33,932 nt of DNA from CAMDTE01 sp034679985 (GCA_034679985.1 JAXITR010000020.1:1-33932); one strand, 5' to 3'. Shown: positions 7,599-16,271, counted from the first letter of the stretch. A program made the numbers and translations. The notes: generated by a model from the sequence alone, not told the origin.

Positions 7599-8735
7599 TC
7601 ATTCCCCCATCAGCCCATCGGCCAATTCTTCGCCCAATACGGGAGCGAGGGCCACGCCCATTCCGCCCAAACGAACGGCACTCCAGAGTCCCGGGGCGTG
7701 CTGCGCGAGTAGGGGATCCTTTTCGTTGTTGGGTCCAAACGCCATGGTTCCGGCCCAGGTTTGATCTACGGATACCGGAACTCCGGGAAGTAAAACGTCC
7801 CGCAGGTACTCTTCCAAATACCCCGTAACTTCCTCCGTGGTGTTTCGGTCGTCGGTTTGTTCCTGGGCCCTAAAATGATTGCGTGCACCGCCCAAAAGCA
7901 AACGGTCCCCAACGTTTCGGAAATAGAGGTAACCGGCGTCGGCGTGGAACGTCCCCCGGTAGGGCACGCTGGGCAGGGGATGCGTCAGCACCACCTGTCC
8001 CCGGGCCGGAACCACCGGCCATTCGGGAAACAGGGCGGAGGTTGCACCGTTGGTGCACAAACCCACGCGCTCGGCAGCCACCGTTCCCCGCGAGGTGGGA
8101 AGTTGCCACCCGGCGGTTGTGCGTTCCCACCGATCAAAAGGTGCGACCTCCGCGCCAAACAAAAGGTGAATACCGGCGCTTTGACACGCCTGCTGCAGCA
8201 CAAACAGAGCTTTTCCCGGATGTAGCTGCGCCTCTCCTAAAATTTTAACCCCGTACCGCCATTGCGTTCCCGGCAAATGATCCATGACCCGAAACACTTC
8301 GTTTTGGCCCGTGATGGATTTCATGCTTTGGTTCAAGCCCGCCAGGGCGTCCTGGGTTTGCTGCGCTCGGTTCGATTCGTGAATCTGAAAAAGCTCGTGC
8401 CCCCCCAGGGGTTCCCAAAGGAGATCCTGGGAAGAAAAGGCAGACCGCCAATGCGATAAACCGCGCCAACGTCGTTCCACCCGGCCCCAAACGTGCGCCT
8501 CCGATTCCAGAGCCAAATCATCCAAAAGTTCCGTTGGGGATCCAAAACACGCAAAACCGGCATTCCGGGTAGAAGCTCCCGCGCCAAAGGCACCTCGCTC
8601 CAACACGCCAACGGTCCAATGGGGTTTTTTACGTTTCAGGTGCAGGGCGGCCCAGCACCCTACAAATCCTCCTCCAACGATGACTGCATCCCACTCCAGC
8701 TCCAGCGCGGTGCGCTCCCAGTAGCTGGAGTTCAT
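7599..8735 (-). CDS. FAD-dependent oxidoreductase, DAO (D-amino-acid/glycine oxidase) superfamily
   Basis: 378 residues from the ATG at 8735; a TTG nine bases upstream is possible but less likely. Seen: the dinucleotide-binding VIVGGGFVG near residues 18-26, LERGAFGAGASTRNAGF with the flavin-contacting motif of the DAO fold, a central substrate domain, and a C-terminal FAD segment with GGMGVALAPVLGEELADGL. It probably oxidises an amine or amino acid; the substrate cannot be told. It is the third gene of a minus-strand operon, 14 nt after the DUF6580 gene. A link with the neighbouring B12 locus is not shown by the sequence. Confidence 0.85.
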   Translation of the reverse strand: MNSSYWERTALELEWDAVIVGGGFVGCWAALHLKRKKPHWTVGVLERGAFGAGASTRNAGFACFGSPTELLDDLALESEAHVWGRVERRWRGLSHWRSAFSSQDLLWEPLGGHELFQIHESNRAQQTQDALAGLNQSMKSITGQNEVFRVMDHLPGTQWRYGVKILGEAQLHPGKALFVLQQACQSAGIHLLFGAEVAPFDRWERTTAGWQLPTSRGTVAAERVGLCTNGATSALFPEWPVVPARGQVVLTHPLPSVPYRGTFHADAGYLYFRNVGDRLLLGGARNHFRAQEQTDDRNTTEEVTGYLEEYLRDVLLPGVPVSVDQTWAGTMAFGPNNEKDPLLAQHAPGLWSAVRLGGMGVALAPVLGEELADGLMGE

Positions 8736-8749
8736 TCGATCCAAGGGTT

Positions 8750-9307
8750 TTACGCTTGAGCGCGCTCAGCGGATTGAATCCAGCGCACCACGAAGGCAGC
8801 AGCAGCACCAAAGAGCCATGTACTCAGCGCGAAGTTGGCGGCAAAAGGCAAGCCGGCCACCAAAGCCGTCAACCATCCGGCAAACGTTTGTTCGTAGAAC
8901 GGAGCGCCCAACCAACTGCCCGTATTGGTCAATACGAAAAACAACACGGAACCAATCAACGCTCCGCCCGTCCAACGGGCCCAGGAACGCTGCACCTTAA
9001 ATGCGCTTCCCAGTGCCACCAAAAGAGCCCAAGCGGAGTAGGTCCAAACCATGCCGGAATAGCCCCAAGAGAAGGCGTTGCTGCCGGCGCTGTACACGAT
9101 GTTGTTCAAGACCAAATCCGTAGCGTACAAGCCCGCCAACGCCAGCACTCCGTTCCAGCGGGAACCGCCAAACCAAACGGCACTTCCCAGCGCGAAGGCG
9201 CCTACCGCAGTAAAATTGGGCCAGTGCGGGATCAGTCGGGTCACCAAAACCAGAGCCAAAGCTCCTGCGAAAGCCAACAAAGAGGCAAAACGGGCAGATG
9301 ATATCAT
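8750..9307 (-). CDS. DUF6580-family integral membrane protein, putative transport component
   Basis: 185 residues, nearly all hydrophobic, with about five membrane helices interrupted by short loops such as RLIPHWPNFTAVGAFALGSAVWFGG. This LIPHxPNFTAVGA pattern is typical of DUF6580 proteins, which resemble ECF-type substrate-binding membrane subunits. The substrate is unknown. The start was placed at the ATG 9307, which overlaps the upstream stop as TAATG; the longer frame upstream merely overlaps the two-TM gene. ECF-like members often import vitamins, so proximity to the B12 operon is suggestive, but no riboswitch precedes this transcript. Confidence 0.78.
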   Translation of the reverse strand: MISSARFASLLAFAGALALVLVTRLIPHWPNFTAVGAFALGSAVWFGGSRWNGVLALAGLYATDLVLNNIVYSAGSNAFSWGYSGMVWTYSAWALLVALGSAFKVQRSWARWTGGALIGSVLFFVLTNTGSWLGAPFYEQTFAGWLTALVAGLPFAANFALSTWLFGAAAAFVVRWIQSAERAQA

Positions 9308-9498
9308 TACACGACGCGTTTGAAAATGAATACAACAAAGAGCAATAGAACGATGCCCAGTAAAATTCGAAACGATCCGCCAAAATGCAGCTGGTGCACG
9401 GTGCGGTCTTTTCGGTAACTCCATGCCAATACCCCCAAAAAAAGAAGGGTGAAGGTGGCGGCAAAAATCCAGTGACCGGTGGTGATGGAATTGGACAT
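9307..9498 (-). CDS. Small two-helix membrane protein, function unknown
   Basis: 63 residues. Seen: helix 1 at about 9-25 (IFAATFTLLFLGVLAWSY), a basic cytoplasmic-type loop RKDRTVHQLHFGG, and helix 2 at about 42-60. The ATG at 9498 follows a TATTTTTG box by 22 nt. Its stop overlaps the DUF6580 start as TAATG, implying translational coupling and perhaps a physical partnership in the membrane. I do not recognise a characterised family. Confidence 0.7.
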   Translation of the reverse strand: MSNSITTGHWIFAATFTLLFLGVLAWSYRKDRTVHQLHFGGSFRILLGIVLLLFVVFIFKRVV

Positions 9499-9520
9499 GG
9501 TGCTAACTAACTTGGATGCA

Positions 9521-9528
9521 CAAAAATA
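9521..9528 (-). promoter_or_regulatory. -7 element TATTTTTG of the two-helix/DUF6580/oxidoreductase operon
   Basis: Exact TAnnTTTG match 22 nt upstream of the ATG at 9498, in the short gap to the divergent pyrophosphohydrolase gene. Confidence 0.5.
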
Positions 9529-9534
9529 CACCCC

Positions 9535-9942
9535 ATGAAGGCATATTTAAACGCGGTAGAAGAATTTCACCAAGCATTTGGGATTCCCAACGGCGATCAT
9601 CCGCAAACCCCTGTGGATGAGGCCACGGTTCGCCTGCGCCATCGGCTTTTGGCAGAGGAAAACGACGAATATTTGGAGGCGGCACTGGCGGGCAATTCCA
9701 TTGAAATTGCGGATGCCTTGGGCGATCAGCTGTATATTTTGTGCGGAACCCTTCTGGTACACGGAATGGGGGAGGTCATTGAAGAGGTGTTTCAAGCCAT
9801 TCAGGCGAGCAACATGAGCAAGTTGGGGCCGGACGGCAAACCCATCTACCGCGAAGACGGTAAAGTCTTGAAAGGGCCGAATTACTTCCGCCCGGATATC
9901 GCTTCGGTTCTGGAAAGCTGTTCGCCCCGACGGTCCAAATAA
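9535..9942 (+). CDS. MazG/PRA-PH-type nucleoside triphosphate pyrophosphohydrolase
   Basis: 135 residues of the all-alpha NTP pyrophosphatase fold. Seen: the metal-binding signature EExxE at 41-45 and ExxD at 57-60, with Asp64 following, then a C-terminal GKVLKGPNYFRPDI segment characteristic of a bacterial subgroup that resembles phosphoribosyl-ATP pyrophosphohydrolase. It likely hydrolyses nucleoside triphosphates to monophosphate and pyrophosphate, perhaps as house-cleaning. A role as HisE is less likely because no his genes are near. A weak -7 candidate (TAACTTGG, 9508-9515) lies 19 nt upstream. The last 61 nt overlap the convergent OstA-like gene. Confidence 0.82.
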   Translation: MKAYLNAVEEFHQAFGIPNGDHPQTPVDEATVRLRHRLLAEENDEYLEAALAGNSIEIADALGDQLYILCGTLLVHGMGEVIEEVFQAIQASNMSKLGPDGKPIYREDGKVLKGPNYFRPDIASVLESCSPRRSK

Positions 9943-11273
9943 CCGGGCAACGGTTCCGCCGGATCCTCCGGATTGGACGGTTCCAGAACTCCGGACGTAC
10001 TGCCGTTTACCCGGACACGGTCTAAGGTTGATTCTTTGAAGTCAAGAATCAATACAGGGCCTGTAATGCTATTGATTCCTAAATACTTGGACTTATCCCA
10101 TGTATGGTATCTAGCTTGGGCATTGCGGCGAAGAATCACCTGTTCCAAACCGGTGGACGTAAAGAAACCGTGGGCCCGCTTTCCGGCCATTTGGTCCACT
10201 TGGTTGGAGTCGTTCCAGCCAGAAATCAACGGATTTCCGCCCATGTACAAACTGTCGGATCGTCCGCTGCGCCACACCATGTACAGGGTGTCGCTCTGAA
10301 TTTGGTAGGCTCCTGAAAATGCGACAGGCGGCTTGGATTGACGGAGGAACAAGAGGGTGGAGTCCTTTTGATGGTAGACCATGGAATCCGCTGAAGCTTG
10401 AAAATCAGGCGTCCAAAATTGGGCTCGTGGCCCCGCCAACCACTGCTGATCCAAGGCGTCCAGCCGGTCTGCGCGCAAGGCCAAGCTGTCGTTCCGCTGC
10501 CAACGGAATAGGTGCGCACGGCCGCTTGAGGACCATCCCTCTTGCCGGATCACCAGGGTGTCGCCGGAAACGGTAGAATGCGGTTGCCGTGCCACGGCCG
10601 GCCCCAAAAACAAGCCTTCTTCTTGCGCGGAGTTCCAGCGACCGGCGGCGAACGTAAGTTGGGTGGAATCGCGCTTCAGCTCGCCAGCGCTTCGAATCCA
10701 GGCCCATTGCGAGCGGTCGTCGTACTCCACCCAATCGGAGCGAAGCTCCGCGTCTTTTTGCAGCAGCACCACTGATTTTTCAAACCGATGAACGCCACTT
10801 TTGCCGTTCAAAACCCCCGTGCGGCAGGTCAACGAACCGTCGGTCAATTGAATCTTGGCCCCCTGGGTCCAGCGGGCAGTTCCGTCGGCCACCAATACAG
10901 ACAGGGACTCGGTTTGGATGATCATGCGGTCTTGTTCCGCCCGAACATTCCCCGTGAAATAGGCCACCACCTGGTCGTAGGTTAGGTTTCGGGAGCGAAC
11001 GGTTTGGCCTTTCCCTTTGCGGTAAACCACTTGGCCGTGGGCCGTAAAACGCTGGCTGCGAGTGTCCCACCAAAGCGAATCGCACGAAACAGTAGCCGTT
11101 CCCTGCCGCACCGTTACCTGTCCAACCAAAATATTGATGCCGGAAGCCAGTCCGATCGTCGTTTTCTGGGACCGCACCAACTGTATGGGTTGCGCGCTCG
11201 TGGAAAGCCCCAAAAAGGTCAGCAGCAATGCCCCTGCAAGTGCCCAAACGCGAGTCACTTGCGGCACATTCAT
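9882..11273 (-). CDS. OstA/LptA-like periplasmic protein of lipopolysaccharide transport
   Basis: 463 residues. Seen: a signal peptide (about 1-27, ending TSAQ) and then repeated short beta-strand units of the type VTVRQGTATVSCDSLWWDTRSQRFTAHGQV, each with an acidic/Ser-Leu step, typical of the OstA/LptA beta-jellyroll. Bacteroidota carry long multi-repeat versions. It should bridge the periplasm in LPS export. The ATG at 11273 overlaps the purA stop as ATGA; the longer frame upstream is a shadow of purA. The C-terminus is proline-rich and charged, and overlaps the convergent pyrophosphohydrolase by 61 nt, so the last 20 residues are unlikely to be a folded core. Confidence 0.8.
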   Translation of the reverse strand: MNVPQVTRVWALAGALLLTFLGLSTSAQPIQLVRSQKTTIGLASGINILVGQVTVRQGTATVSCDSLWWDTRSQRFTAHGQVVYRKGKGQTVRSRNLTYDQVVAYFTGNVRAEQDRMIIQTESLSVLVADGTARWTQGAKIQLTDGSLTCRTGVLNGKSGVHRFEKSVVLLQKDAELRSDWVEYDDRSQWAWIRSAGELKRDSTQLTFAAGRWNSAQEEGLFLGPAVARQPHSTVSGDTLVIRQEGWSSSGRAHLFRWQRNDSLALRADRLDALDQQWLAGPRAQFWTPDFQASADSMVYHQKDSTLLFLRQSKPPVAFSGAYQIQSDTLYMVWRSGRSDSLYMGGNPLISGWNDSNQVDQMAGKRAHGFFTSTGLEQVILRRNAQARYHTWDKSKYLGINSITGPVLILDFKESTLDRVRVNGSTSGVLEPSNPEDPAEPLPGYLDRRGEQLSRTEAISGRK

Positions 11274-12538
11274 GCGCGCAAAATGGTTTGTTCGCGGTCC
11301 GGACCCACAGAAACCAAGGTCACCGGCACCCCAACCGCTTTTTCTATGAAGGCCACGTAGTCCAGCAGCGCTTGCGGCAATTGATCGGCCCGACTCATTC
11401 CGGTCAAGTCTTGGTTCCATCCGGGTAACTCAATGAATTGGGGTTGAACCCACTGCTCTTCTAAGGAATAGGGGAGTCGGTCCATCAATTCACCGCGGTA
11501 GGAGTAGTGCGTGCACACGCTCAGCTGCTCAAATCCAGACAAAACATCCGCCTTCATCATCATCAACTCCGTCACTCCGTTGATTTCTACGGCGTACTTC
11601 AAGGCGGGTAGGTCCAACCAACCACACCGACGAGCGCGTCCCGTGGTGGAACCAAACTCGCGTCCTACTTGGCGCATGCGTTCCCCGGTTTCGTTGTTCA
11701 ACTCCGTAGGGAAGGGACCGGATCCCACGCGGGTGCAGTACGCCTTGAAAATTCCAAGAACACGCCCAATTCGGTTGGGTGCAACGCCCAATCCCGTGCA
11801 CGCTCCGGCACACGTGGTGGTGGAGGAGGTCACAAAGGGGTAGGTGCCAAAGTCCACGTCCAGCAAGGTGCCCTGCGCTCCCTCGGCGAGGATTTTTTTG
11901 CCCGCCCGAAGGGCATCGCTGATGTAGTGGTCTGAATCCACCAAGCGCAGTTCGAGCAAGTGTTGAACTGCTTCCATCCAACGTTTCTCTTCTGCGTCCA
12001 AGTCAAACGGAAATTCAAACCCGCGGAGCATTTCCAAGTGTTTGTTTTTCAACGCTTCGTACCGATCCTGGAAGTCGGGAAGTTCCAGATCGCCCACGCG
12101 CAAGCCGTTACGACCCGTTTTGTCCATGTAGGTGGGACCAATGCCCTTCAAGGTGCTGCCGATTTTTTGAGCCCCTTTGGCCGATTCGGATGCCGCATCC
12201 AACAAACGGTGGGTGGGCAGAATCAAGTGCGCCTTGCGGGAGAGCAACAAACGACGAAAGGCGTTGGGATCCACCGAAGCCAACTTCTCCAATTCCGCCG
12301 CAAAAACCACGGGGTCAATGACCACCCCGTTGCCAATTAAGTTGTCCACGCCTTCGTGAAAAATACCGGAAGGGATGGTGTGCAAAACGTGCTTGATTCC
12401 GTTGAATTCCAAGGTGTGGCCGGCATTCGGTCCTCCTTGAAAACGCGCAACCACCTGGTATTCTTGCGTCAAGACGTCAACAATTTTCCCTTTTCCTTCG
12501 TCGCCCCATTGGAGGCCAAGCAGCACGTCTACGTTCAT
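11270..12538 (-). CDS. purA: Adenylosuccinate synthase
   Basis: 422 residues. It makes adenylosuccinate from IMP, aspartate and GTP, the first committed step to AMP. Seen: the GTP-binding WGDEGKGKIVD (11-21) with the catalytic Asp, NAGHT with its catalytic His near residue 41, GIGPTYMDKTGRNGLRVGDL, EGAQGTLLDVDFGTYPFVTSS, and a GRARRCGWLD segment. It overlaps its upstream neighbour (Fur-like) and its downstream neighbour (OstA-like), both by ATGA, so it is the middle gene of a tightly coupled three-gene unit. Confidence 0.97.
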   Translation of the reverse strand: MNVDVLLGLQWGDEGKGKIVDVLTQEYQVVARFQGGPNAGHTLEFNGIKHVLHTIPSGIFHEGVDNLIGNGVVIDPVVFAAELEKLASVDPNAFRRLLLSRKAHLILPTHRLLDAASESAKGAQKIGSTLKGIGPTYMDKTGRNGLRVGDLELPDFQDRYEALKNKHLEMLRGFEFPFDLDAEEKRWMEAVQHLLELRLVDSDHYISDALRAGKKILAEGAQGTLLDVDFGTYPFVTSSTTTCAGACTGLGVAPNRIGRVLGIFKAYCTRVGSGPFPTELNNETGERMRQVGREFGSTTGRARRCGWLDLPALKYAVEINGVTELMMMKADVLSGFEQLSVCTHYSYRGELMDRLPYSLEEQWVQPQFIELPGWNQDLTGMSRADQLPQALLDYVAFIEKAVGVPVTLVSVGPDREQTILRA

Positions 12539-12972
12539 GGTGTTTTCTTTTTGGCGTAGAAGTACAGGGAATGCCCAGTAACCTCTACCCCGAAGACCTC
12601 TTCGATGGTCGATTTAATTTGTTGGATGCGCGGGTCGCAAAATTCCTTCACTTCTCCAGAGTCGGTTAGAATCAGGTGATCGTGTTGGCGGTTGAAATAA
12701 CTTTTTTCGTACAGTGCCTGTCCTTGAGCGAATTGGTGTTTCCGAACCAAGCCGCACTGGAGGAGCAAATCCATGGTGTTGTACAGGGTAGCTCGGCTCA
12801 CCCGGTAGTTCTTGGATTTCATGTTGAGGTACAGGGCCTCAATTCCAAAATGGTCGTCGCTGGCGTAAATTTCTTTGAGTATGGCATAGCGTTCGGGCGT
12901 TTTGCGCTGCCCGTTGGCCTCCAAAAAGTCCGTAAAAACTTGGCTGACCTGCTGGTAGGCTTGGTCATTCAT
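12535..12972 (-). CDS. Fur-family transcriptional regulator
   Basis: 145 residues. Seen: a winged-helix DNA-binding region with KTPERYAILKEIY (24-36), DDHFGIEALY (39-48) and SRATLYNTMDLLLQCGLV (59-76), then a metal region with QHDHLILTDSGEVKEF (96-111). The usual structural zinc CxxC after the HDH segment is replaced by TDSG, so the protein probably depends on its histidine/acidic site alone. Family knowledge: Fur proteins repress metal-uptake or stress genes. It overlaps purA by ATGA. The ATG at 12972 follows a TACCTTTG box with a 19-nt gap; the in-frame start further upstream would precede that box. Confidence 0.9.
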   Translation of the reverse strand: MNDQAYQQVSQVFTDFLEANGQRKTPERYAILKEIYASDDHFGIEALYLNMKSKNYRVSRATLYNTMDLLLQCGLVRKHQFAQGQALYEKSYFNRQHDHLILTDSGEVKEFCDPRIQQIKSTIEEVFGVEVTGHSLYFYAKKKTP

Positions 12973-12991
12973 TGGCTCCGGAATCAAGGTG

Positions 12992-12999
12992 CAAAGGTA
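12992..12999 (-). promoter_or_regulatory. -7 element TACCTTTG of the fur-like/purA/OstA operon
   Basis: Exact TAnnTTTG match 19 nt before the ATG at 12972. A short leader of about a dozen nucleotides is expected. Confidence 0.57.
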
Positions 13000-13048
13000 C
13001 AAAATTCACAATGCACAGTACTCGTTTATCGCACTAACTTGCACGGGT

Positions 13049-14935
13049 ATGCTGAAAATAGTTCGCTTGCTCGCTGCAACGATTGGGTTGCTTTGTTTGG
13101 CCGCACCCGCTGCAACGGCGCAAAACAAAAAAGCCGTCGTTTATTTTGAAAAGGCGCGCGCTGCCGCGTACGGAAAACAGTATTCCAGCGCGGTGGAGCT
13201 GGCGGAGAAAGCACTTCAGAAAGATCCGTCCTACAGCGCGGCAGCGCTTTTGAGAGCGGACGTTTATTCCGTTTTGGGCCCCGTGGATTCAGCCTACAAG
13301 GCGTACCAGAAAGCGTTTGAAAAACACCAAGCCGGTAGCGTGGCCTTGCTTCGGTGGGGGCAATTGGCGCACAAAAACGAACAGTACACCACCGCAGACT
13401 CTCTGTTTCAGGCCTGCATACAGCGCGAAAAAACGGGTACCTCCATCCGCAAAATGGCTGAACGCATGCAGCCCACTTCTGCCTTTGCGGCAAAAGCAGT
13501 ACGCAACCCCTTGCCGTACACCGTTTTTGACCTGGGCGACTCCATCAATCGCATGGAGTTGAACTACTTTCCGGTGCCGGTGGCTGCGGATTCCACCTTG
13601 TTATTCACAGGCAAAAACGACACCCGGTCCCCGTACGACGAAAACTTGTTCTTCAGCAGAATGAAAAAGGGCGGCGGTTGGACCGCCCCCCAGCTTTTGC
13701 CGGGACGGGTCAATACCACTTCCAACGAAGGGGCAGTAGCCATCCGTGGGGACGGTCGGTACTTGGTGTTTGCGGGCTGCGATCGGCCTGAGGGTCGGGG
13801 CTCTTGCGACTTGTACGGCTCGGTTTGGACCGCGCGCGGGTGGTCCGAACCCTTTTCCTTGGGGGACAGCATCAACACCCCGCAATGGGAAACACAACCC
13901 ACCCTTTCCTCGGACGGGCGAACGCTCCTATTCGTGCGCGCCCCCGAGCGGGACAAAGCCAATTCCACCATCTTCGTATGCACCCAGCTTCCCGACGGTT
14001 CCTGGAGTAAGGCCAAACCTTTGCCGGGGCCCGTCAACACCCCCTACAACGATCTTTGCCCGCGTTTGCACGCCGACGGGAACACCTTATATTTCTCCTC
14101 CGACGGCCACCCGGGTATGGGCGGATTGGACTTGTTCGTTTCGCGCCGCAAAGCCGACGGTAGTTGGGGAGCCCCCACCAACATGGGGTATCCCATCAAC
14201 AGCCCCCAGGACGATTTTGGACTGGCGGTTTCACCGGACGGAAAAACCGGCTACATGGGAAGGGGAGGTTTGTACGAAAATCGCGGCATTCGCCTCTTTG
14301 GATACGGCCTTCCGCGCGAGGTACAGCCGGAGCCCATTCAGTGGTTTGAAGCGGTAGCGGTAGACGACCAAACCGGCAAGACCTTGAAAGCGTCTTGGCG
14401 CTTGGAAGCGGACCGGCTTTTTCAAGGAACGGTCTTTGACGGCTCCAACTACAGCACCAGTCTTTTGCCCAATCGATCCTATTCGCTGCAAATTTCTGCG
14501 CCCGGTTACAACTTGGTGTCCGACCGCCTGGAAATCAACGCCGTAGGTACCCGCATCAAGAAGACCTACCGCCTGGTTCCCTTGGAAAACAACCAGCGCC
14601 TGGTGTTGCAAAATGTTTTATTCGATACGGACTCCACGCGCATCAATCCGGGGGCTGCCAGTGAACTGGACGCCTTGGCGCGCTGGATGGCGGTCAACCC
14701 GCAGGTTTCCCTGGTCTTGGAAGGCCATACAGACAACCAAGGTCCGGATTCCTACAATAGGAGTTTGAGCCAGGGGCGTGCGAATGCGGTGAAACAGGCC
14801 CTGGTGGAACGCGGAATTGACGCGTCGCGCACCGAAGCCAAAGGCTACGGCCCAGACCGTCCGGTGGCCACTAACGCAACGCCCGAGGGACGGGCTTTAA
14901 ACCGCCGAACGGAGCTGCTGATTCAGATCAAGTAA
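13049..14935 (+). CDS. PorE-like OmpA-family protein (TPR, PD40 propeller, regulatory domain, OmpA C-terminal domain)
   Basis: 628 residues. The ATG at 13049 opens a signal peptide ending ATAQ near residue 25. Seen in order: TPR-type helices (about 28-140); a PD40/WD40-like propeller with repeats such as SSDGRTLLFVRAP, HADGNTLYFSSDG and SPDGKTGYMGR (about 170-420); a carboxypeptidase-regulatory-like beta sandwich (about 430-515); and an OmpA domain (about 520-628) with LFDTDSTRINPGA, LEGHTDNQG and a final NRRTELLIQIK that should bind peptidoglycan. This domain order is that of PorE, a periplasmic component of the type IX secretion system. Several paralogues with the same plan exist in Bacteroidota, so PorE itself is an inference. 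Confidence 0.85.
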   Translation: MLKIVRLLAATIGLLCLAAPAATAQNKKAVVYFEKARAAAYGKQYSSAVELAEKALQKDPSYSAAALLRADVYSVLGPVDSAYKAYQKAFEKHQAGSVALLRWGQLAHKNEQYTTADSLFQACIQREKTGTSIRKMAERMQPTSAFAAKAVRNPLPYTVFDLGDSINRMELNYFPVPVAADSTLLFTGKNDTRSPYDENLFFSRMKKGGGWTAPQLLPGRVNTTSNEGAVAIRGDGRYLVFAGCDRPEGRGSCDLYGSVWTARGWSEPFSLGDSINTPQWETQPTLSSDGRTLLFVRAPERDKANSTIFVCTQLPDGSWSKAKPLPGPVNTPYNDLCPRLHADGNTLYFSSDGHPGMGGLDLFVSRRKADGSWGAPTNMGYPINSPQDDFGLAVSPDGKTGYMGRGGLYENRGIRLFGYGLPREVQPEPIQWFEAVAVDDQTGKTLKASWRLEADRLFQGTVFDGSNYSTSLLPNRSYSLQISAPGYNLVSDRLEINAVGTRIKKTYRLVPLENNQRLVLQNVLFDTDSTRINPGAASELDALARWMAVNPQVSLVLEGHTDNQGPDSYNRSLSQGRANAVKQALVERGIDASRTEAKGYGPDRPVATNATPEGRALNRRTELLIQIK

Positions 14936-14949
14936 TTGTTAAATCGTCG

Positions 14950-16230
14950 TTAATATCGCTCTGGCCAGCAATGTTTTAAATACCTCAAGAACTCCTGTTC
15001 TTTGGGGTTGTCGGCCGGTACGTAAAAGGGCTTCAAATCGGCGCGATCCGGAAAATAATTTTGCGGGGTAAAGTGGCCCGGAAAATCATGCGGATAGACG
15101 TAATCCACGCCGTAGCCCAAGTGCTTCATGGCCCGAGTAGGGGCGTTGCGCAGGTGGAGGGGTACGGAGGTTTGCGCCGTCGCTTCCGCAGCGGCCAGCG
15201 CGGCATCCATGGCCAAGTAGGATGCATTTGATTTGGGCGACGAAGCCAAGTACACAATGCATTGGCCCAAGGGAATGCGCGCCTCGGGCATGCCCAACTT
15301 CTCCACGGCGTCGAAGGTTGTGTTGGCCAAAACCAAGGCATTGGGGTTGGCGTTTCCAATGTCTTCGGAAGCGGAAATCAACAGCCGTCGGGCTATAAAA
15401 TGAGGAGGCTCCCCACCCGCCAACATGCGGGCTGCCCAGTACAAAGCGGCATCGGGATCCGACCCCCGAATGCTCTTGATGAGCGCGGAAGCCAAGTCGT
15501 AGTGCGCTTCCCCTCCTTTGTCGTAGTGAACCACCATGCGCGTACCTACCGACGCCACAAATTCGTTGGTCAACTCCGTTACGTTTTGCCCGGCAGCTTG
15601 CTCCAACACCCATTCCGTTTGGTTCAGCATTTTGCGCCCGTCGCCTCCGGCCAAGGCCACTAATGTTTCCCATTCCCGCACCGCAACGTTGAGCGAGCGC
15701 AGGTACTCGTCCTCCGCCAGTGCGCGTTCCGCCAATTGCTGCAGTTCAGCATCGCTCAACGACTGCAAAACGTACAACTGGCAACGGGAAAGCAGGGCCG
15801 GAATGACTTCAAAGCTGGGGTTTTCCGTGGTTGCGCCCACCAAGGTGACAACCCCTTTTTCCACTGCGGCCAATAAGGCGTCTTGCTGCGCTTTGGAAAA
15901 TCGATGGATCTCGTCGATGAACAACAAATGTCCGTTGGTGGAGCGAAAAAGGGAATTTTGTTCGGCCTGCTGCAGCACCTCGCGTACTTCTTTGACTCCG
16001 GACGAAATGGCGCTCAAGGCCGTAAAGCCCATGCCGGTTTCGCCGGCCAAAAGCAAGGCCAAGGTGGTCTTTCCAACCCCCGGAGGGCCCCAAAACAGGA
16101 GGGAAGGCAGGCGTTTGGTTTGGATGGACGCAGTCAGTGCGCCGCGTTCCCCAACCAAGTGGCTTTGTCCCACCAAATCAGCCAATTGCTGCGGCCTGCG
16201 TCGCTCTGCTAAAGGAATGCGCTTTTCCAT
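14950..16230 (-). CDS. rarA: Replication-associated recombination protein A (MgsA/RarA AAA ATPase)
   Basis: 426 residues. It is a clamp-loader-like AAA+ ATPase that acts at stalled forks. Seen: Walker A GPPGVGKTT (48-56), Walker B LLFIDEIHR (102-110), sensor region VGATTENPSFEVIPALLSRC, and the family C-terminal part with ASEDIGNANPNAL and HLRNAPTRAMKHLGYGVDYVYPHDF. The start at 16230 is 4 nt after a TACTTTAG box. It ends 14 bp from the convergent PorE-like gene. Confidence 0.95.
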   Translation of the reverse strand: MEKRIPLAERRRPQQLADLVGQSHLVGERGALTASIQTKRLPSLLFWGPPGVGKTTLALLLAGETGMGFTALSAISSGVKEVREVLQQAEQNSLFRSTNGHLLFIDEIHRFSKAQQDALLAAVEKGVVTLVGATTENPSFEVIPALLSRCQLYVLQSLSDAELQQLAERALAEDEYLRSLNVAVREWETLVALAGGDGRKMLNQTEWVLEQAAGQNVTELTNEFVASVGTRMVVHYDKGGEAHYDLASALIKSIRGSDPDAALYWAARMLAGGEPPHFIARRLLISASEDIGNANPNALVLANTTFDAVEKLGMPEARIPLGQCIVYLASSPKSNASYLAMDAALAAAEATAQTSVPLHLRNAPTRAMKHLGYGVDYVYPHDFPGHFTPQNYFPDRADLKPFYVPADNPKEQEFLRYLKHCWPERY

Positions 16231-16234
16231 GGGT

Positions 16235-16242
16235 CTAAAGTA
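16235..16242 (-). promoter_or_regulatory. -7-like element TACTTTAG of rarA
   Basis: Near match to TAnnTTTG (one mismatch) with the recurrent 4-nt spacing to the ATG. Confidence 0.42.
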
Positions 16243-16271
16243 CCTCAGATCGCGGTACCAAAAATCGTTCG

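Noticed and set aside
9882..11420. A longer start for the OstA-like protein
   Set aside because: The extension lies within purA. The ATG at 11273 opens a signal peptide and overlaps the purA stop.
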